Part shown: in pieces, positions 60,322 through 64,000 of the stretch | Numbering within the stretch: the stretch's first letter is position 1 | How the letters are laid out: every line of letters starts with the position of its first letter | Assembly: GCA_903885665.1 (NCBI GenBank) | Contig: CAISJL010000183.1 | Span: 18,700-82,699, forward strand | Direction of reading: 5' to 3' | DNA length: 64,000 bases | DNA from: an uncultured beta proteobacterium | Lineage (GTDB): Bacteria; Pseudomonadota; Gammaproteobacteria; Burkholderiales; SG8-41 | Translations under genes and position numbers: made by a program | Notes under the pieces: generated by a model | Seen by the model: the letters and a program-made list of their open reading frames with translations, nothing else | Databases searched by the model: none | What the model was told of the DNA's origin: nothing

Positions 60322-61941
60322 ATGAACATCAAAAACATACCATTGATTAGTGCTACAGCACTTAATAATGCAATACATGAAAACTCTGAAATAGCCATCA
60401 TAGATGTTCGAGAGGACGGAGAGTTTGGTGAGAATCATTTATTATTTGCTACCCCTCTGCCCTATAGCCGACTCGAAATTGGCATTCAATCGCTTATACC
60501 AAGAAAAAATGCGCACATTGTATTGTGTGATGATGGAAAATCCGCAATCGCTGAGTGCGCAGCAATGCGCCTGAATCAATTAGGATATTCTCAAATTGAA
60601 ATTCTTGAAGGTGGCACTACCGGTTGGAGAAATGCAGGTTACCAACTGTTTAAAGGTGTGAATGTACCTAGCAAATTATTTGGAGAGCTGGTAGAGCACG
60701 CATATGACACCCCTAGAATTACCGCTGATGAATTAGTTCAGCTTCAAAAATCTGGTGAGGATTTTGTATTGTTTGATGGCAGACCAGTGAATGAGCATCA
60801 AAAAATGACTATCCCAGGAAGTATATGCATACCCAATGCAGAATTGCCCTACCGCGTCCCCACTATTGTTAAAAATCCTAATACAAAAATAATTGTAAAT
60901 TGTGCTGGGCGCACACGATCAATTCTAGGGGCACAAACGCTAATCAATTTTGGCATCCCAAACCCTACTTTTGCACTTGAGAATGGCACACAAGGCTGGT
61001 TCCTAGCAGACTATCCATTAGAGTATGGCGCCAATAGACGATATTCTGACACGGTTGATGCAACACTTTTACCAAAACAAAAAAACGCTGCTGAGTCACT
61101 GATGCATCGATTTGAAATCAAAACGATTGATACAAACACGATTAATGATTGGCAAAAAGAAACCAATCGAACCACTTACTTTTGTGATGTAAGAACTCCT
61201 GAAGAGTTTGCAGAGAACCATATACCAGGCTCTCAAAACTGTCCGGGCGGGCAACTCATACAAGCGACAGACCAATGGGTAGGCTTAAGAGGCTCCAGAA
61301 TTGTACTCATTGATAGCGGTGAAATGGTTCGAGCTCCAGTCGTGGCAAGTTGGTTATATCAACTAGGACACGAGGTTTATGTATTGCAAAATGGGATCAA
61401 ATCAACGTTAAAAATAAAAGAATTGGAACCGATTAAGCTTCCTAAATTTCCCCTTATATCCAGCAAGCAATTATCTATAAACTTAAGTCAAAATGATTGC
61501 ATCATATTCGAGATACGATCAAGTATGGAATACCGTAACGCGCATATTCCAGGAAGCCAATGGAGTTGGCGCACTAGAATAATAACAGATGTAAAAAATT
61601 CACTCATATCCAAAATTATCAATTAAGTATTAATACCAATAATTCTATTTGCAGATCAAATACTGTTAGCAGAACTAGTTGCACTAGACTTACAAAATGC
61701 GCAAATAACAAATATAAAAATACTTGATGGTGGATTTCAGTCCTGGACACACGAAGGCTATCCAACAGAATCAACCTCTGAGTACCCAAGCGATAACGAT
61801 TGCGTTGACTACTTATTTTTTGTTCATGATAGGCATGCCGGGAATCGTGAAGCGATGAAAGCTTATTTATCATGGGAAACCGGTTTAATGGCACAAATGA
61901 CTGATGATGAGAAAAAACTATTCCGTTTACCTCAGTCATAA
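60322..61941 (+). pseudogene. Four-domain rhodanese protein interrupted by an in-frame TAA
   Basis: Reading through a TAA at 61624-61626 in the same frame gives about 539 residues ending at a second TAA (61939-61941). The part before is 434 residues with three rhodanese domains and the start of a fourth; the part after (IPIILFADQILLAELVALDLQ, then ILDGGFQSWTHEGYP and a long tail) completes domain four. Domain one has Cys69 (VLCDDGKS), domain two Cys194 (NCAGRTRS), domain three and four lack the Cys. No frameshift exists, so one base change explains the break. Either a real nonsense mutation or a sequence error. The truncated form may still be functional in domains one and two. Confidence 0.82.
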
Positions 61942-61988
61942 ATTAATACGACACTAAATTTATTAACCAATAGATGGAGCAGCATATA

Positions 61989-62420
61989 ATGGATGAGCAG
62001 GCAGCCAGGTTAGCATTCGAAAATGCATTAGCAAACTATGAACAAGATTTTGGCAAGTTTTTCTTAATGAAACTATTTGGTTTCGAAATACAATACGAAA
62101 ACGAAACCTGCCGTATTGAGTTTGAACTTAAAGATTTCATGTTTAATCCACAAGGCGGTCTACATGGCGGTATCAGCGCTCTGGTTTTAGATATTTCTAT
62201 GGGGCACTTATTACGCAAAACCAGTGGGCCTGGAACGACACTAGAAATGAAAGTGCAATATCTATCGGCCGCTCGTGCTGGAAGACTCACATGCACCTCG
62301 CAATTTATCAGGCATGGGCGTAGTGTATCGTTCTTACGATCTGAATTAGTTGACGCCGATGGAGAAATGATCGCATTTGCCACTTCAACATGGAAATCAT
62401 TAAAACCAAAAGAAGTTTAG
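61989..62420 (+). CDS. PaaI-type hotdog thioesterase
   Basis: About 143 residues, one hotdog domain. The active-site helix region FNPQGGLHGGISALVLDISMGHLL has the PaaI pattern (GG-HGG, Asp), followed by GTTLEMKVQYLSAARAG. Substrates are acyl-CoA thioesters, often aromatic. The frame is open from 61974, but the ATG at 61989 has GGAG upstream and is preferred. It lies 47 nt after the end of the rhodanese gene. Confidence 0.9.
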   Translation: MDEQAARLAFENALANYEQDFGKFFLMKLFGFEIQYENETCRIEFELKDFMFNPQGGLHGGISALVLDISMGHLLRKTSGPGTTLEMKVQYLSAARAGRLTCTSQFIRHGRSVSFLRSELVDADGEMIAFATSTWKSLKPKEV

Positions 62421-62442
62421 TTTACTTGCATATATAAAACTC

Positions 62443-62916
62443 GTGCTCATCAAAAAAAATAGCCGGCCTATTATCGTCATAGATACCAATATATGGATAG
62501 ATTGGTTTGTTTTTTCCGACCCGAGCGTGCAAATTTTAAAAAATCAAATTTCCAAAGAATCTTTACAAATTGTTATCAATTCACATTGTCTTGAGGAACT
62601 TCAAAAAGTAATCGGATACTCATTTGCAAAGAGACAGTTGAATCAAAAAGAGCAAATTACAGCTATAGCCAAATGCTTAGAGATTACAAAATTTATAACT
62701 GAAAATAATAAGAACCAATTGCTTTCAAAAACCCTTCGCTGCGCTGATTCAAGTGATCAAAAATTTATTGAGCTTTCCATAGTCTCAAATGCGGACTATT
62801 TAATTACTAGAGATCTTGCACTATTAGCTTTAGAGCGAAAAAAAAGTCATAAAAAATTCCATATATTATCCCTTTCAAAATATAACAGTTTGTTTGAAGT
62901 AAAAAAAATAATATAA
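62443..62916 (+). CDS. PIN-domain protein (COG1569-like putative toxin, orphan)
   Basis: A 157-residue PIN domain starting PIIVIDTNIWIDWF (first Asp), with CLEEL (Glu), ADSSDQKFIELSIVSNADYLITRD holding the last acidic cluster. The start is a GTG with no clear Shine-Dalgarno. PIN proteins of this type are called toxin components of toxin-antitoxin systems, but no antitoxin-like ORF is next to it. Nuclease activity is expected from the acidic residues. Confidence 0.85.
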   Translation: MLIKKNSRPIIVIDTNIWIDWFVFSDPSVQILKNQISKESLQIVINSHCLEELQKVIGYSFAKRQLNQKEQITAIAKCLEITKFITENNKNQLLSKTLRCADSSDQKFIELSIVSNADYLITRDLALLALERKKSHKKFHILSLSKYNSLFEVKKII

Positions 62917-62941
62917 GACATATCACCTAAGGAAGAACGAT

Positions 62942-63814
62942 ATGAAAGTTGTCCAAGTTGGTCCAGGGTTTGCCGCTGAAATACGTAACATCAATCTTCA
63001 AGACGTTGCTGAGGATAAAGAGATTTACCAAACAGTACGAGCAGCTTTTGAAGAGCATTCTGTAATTATATTTAAAAATCAGAGCATTACTGATAATGTA
63101 CAAGTAGCATTCTCTCAATGCTTCGGCACACTAGAAACCGCTAAAGCAGCGTCTTTAGGCGAAGGAACACCATTTAGTATATTAACTAATATTAACCCTG
63201 ATGGAACCATAATGCCCCCTGGCCACAAAGAAGATCTAAGGGCGAAAGCTAACCAACTTTGGCATACCGACAGTTGCTTCAAGATTCCGCCAGCTCTGGC
63301 ATCTGTATTAACAGGTCGCGTAGTTGCTCGCAATGGCGGAGAAACTCAATTTACCTCTACGCGACTCGCATGGGATCAGCTATCACCTACCGAAAAACAA
63401 CAACTTGAACATTCTTACGCATGGCATGACTATGCCCACTCTAGAGGAAAAATAGCGCCTCATTTAGCATCAGAACGAGAAAAAAATACGCTACCACCAG
63501 TGTCATGGCGAATGCGTTGGCGCAACCCAACCAATGGTCGAGATGCTCTCTATATTGCATCTCATACCTCAGGTATCACAGGCATGTCATCTGAAGAATC
63601 TTTAAAGAGAATTGATGAACTGATTTCATTCGCAACACAAAAAGAATTCATCTACACCCATAATTGGTCCGACGGTGATGTGGTGATGTGGGACAATCGT
63701 GCAACGATGCATCGAGGCAGACCTTGGGGGATCAATGAACCTAGGCACATGGTGCGCACAACAATTTCCGCTACCCCGATAGATGGGCTAGACTCAATGT
63801 GGCCGCCTAATTGA
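62942..63814 (+). CDS. TauD/TfdA-family 2-oxoglutarate and Fe(II)-dependent dioxygenase
   Basis: A 290-residue dioxygenase with WHTD (His108, Asp110), the distal His257 in TMHRGRPW, and Arg268 or Arg272 for 2-oxoglutarate. It starts MKVVQVGPGFAAEIRNINL, with AAGGAAG upstream of the ATG. GVxIFKNQ-like VIIFKNQSIT marks the family. It differs clearly from the other family member at 19533. A Bug receptor lies convergently downstream. Possible substrates are aryloxy acids or sulfonates. Confidence 0.93.
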   Translation: MKVVQVGPGFAAEIRNINLQDVAEDKEIYQTVRAAFEEHSVIIFKNQSITDNVQVAFSQCFGTLETAKAASLGEGTPFSILTNINPDGTIMPPGHKEDLRAKANQLWHTDSCFKIPPALASVLTGRVVARNGGETQFTSTRLAWDQLSPTEKQQLEHSYAWHDYAHSRGKIAPHLASEREKNTLPPVSWRMRWRNPTNGRDALYIASHTSGITGMSSEESLKRIDELISFATQKEFIYTHNWSDGDVVMWDNRATMHRGRPWGINEPRHMVRTTISATPIDGLDSMWPPN

Positions 63815-63845
63815 ATTCATTAAAAAATAATTCATTTAGACCGAA

Positions 63846-64000
63846 TTACTCAATCAAAGCGCCACTTGCTTTGACGATCTTTGACCATTTTACTGATTCA
63901 TTTTTTAAAAATTCATAAAAACGTTCTGGAGACTCATGCCAAGTAGCGTCTTGACCGGCTGATTGCAACATCTTTACTATATCTGGTAATTTTAAGACTC
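63846..64000 (-). CDS. Bug/TctC-family substrate-binding protein (5' part outside window)
   Basis: The minus strand from the right edge has the C-terminal segment LPDIVKMLQSAGQDATW, SPERFYEFLKNESVKWSKIVKASGALIE and a TAA, which is the standard end of Bug/TctC proteins. Only 51 codons are inside the window. Ligand unknown. Confidence 0.9.
   Translation of the reverse strand, partial: VLKLPDIVKMLQSAGQDATWHESPERFYEFLKNESVKWSKIVKASGALIE

Noticed and set aside
61619..61939. 106-codon minus-strand ORF over the end of the rhodanese gene
   Set aside because: The plus strand in this stretch encodes clear rhodanese domain-four sequence; the antisense ORF shows no domain.

Overview
The window looks like a chromosomal segment of an AT-rich betaproteobacterium, most likely Burkholderiales. 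The evidence is the expansion of Bug/TctC periplasmic receptors (seven, two cut by the window edges) together with typical betaproteobacterial housekeeping blocks: rimP-nusA-infB-rbfA-truB-rpsO-pnp, guaB-guaA, ratA/rnfH opposite smpB, lexA followed by a sulA-like gene, and dksA. I cannot name the genus. No rRNA, CRISPR array, transposase, integrase or phage gene was seen.

Positions 1 to about 15,070 are one long minus-strand catabolic region. It holds five Bug/TctC receptors, an Asp/Glu-racemase-fold protein, a TcuA-like flavoprotein, two ADP-forming acyl-CoA synthetases, a pair of MaoC-type hotdog proteins with complementary incomplete active sites, a crotonase, two small housekeeping-type proteins (DUF2076, DUF2721) and tRNA-Lys(CTT). 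The likely theme is uptake of carboxylates, activation to CoA thioesters and processing of those thioesters; the substrates are unknown.

Positions 15,134 to 20,402 are a plus-strand operon-like unit: a CoA-transferase A subunit interrupted by an in-frame TGA, its B subunit, a MoxR-type AAA+ ATPase translationally coupled to a CoxE-type VWA protein, a tiny secreted protein built from three exact 23-residue Cys repeats, and a TauD-type dioxygenase. No CO dehydrogenase genes accompany the CoxD/CoxE-like pair, so its client is unknown. After another Bug receptor and a 660-bp gap comes a two-component flavin monooxygenase (22,097-23,801).

Positions 23,843 to 57,620 are mainly core functions: pckG, ygfZ, tadA, tex, rdgC, guaA, guaB, smpB, tRNA-His, tRNA-Arg, dksA, pnp, rpsO, truB, rbfA, infB, nusA, rimP, lexA, a sulA-like gene and trpS. 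Readable regulation includes sigma70-like promoters for guaB, lexA, tRNA-Lys, tRNA-Arg and rimP, tandem LexA boxes on the lexA promoter, a terminator-like hairpin in the rimP leader, and several intrinsic terminators.

Positions 57,997 to 64,000 carry rhlE, a TSUP permease, a four-domain rhodanese protein interrupted by an in-frame TAA, a PaaI-type thioesterase, an orphan PIN-domain protein, a second TauD-type dioxygenase and the 3' end of another Bug receptor. Several ORF starts were shortened on the basis of Shine-Dalgarno placement, family N-termini or promoter position; the reasons are given per entry.
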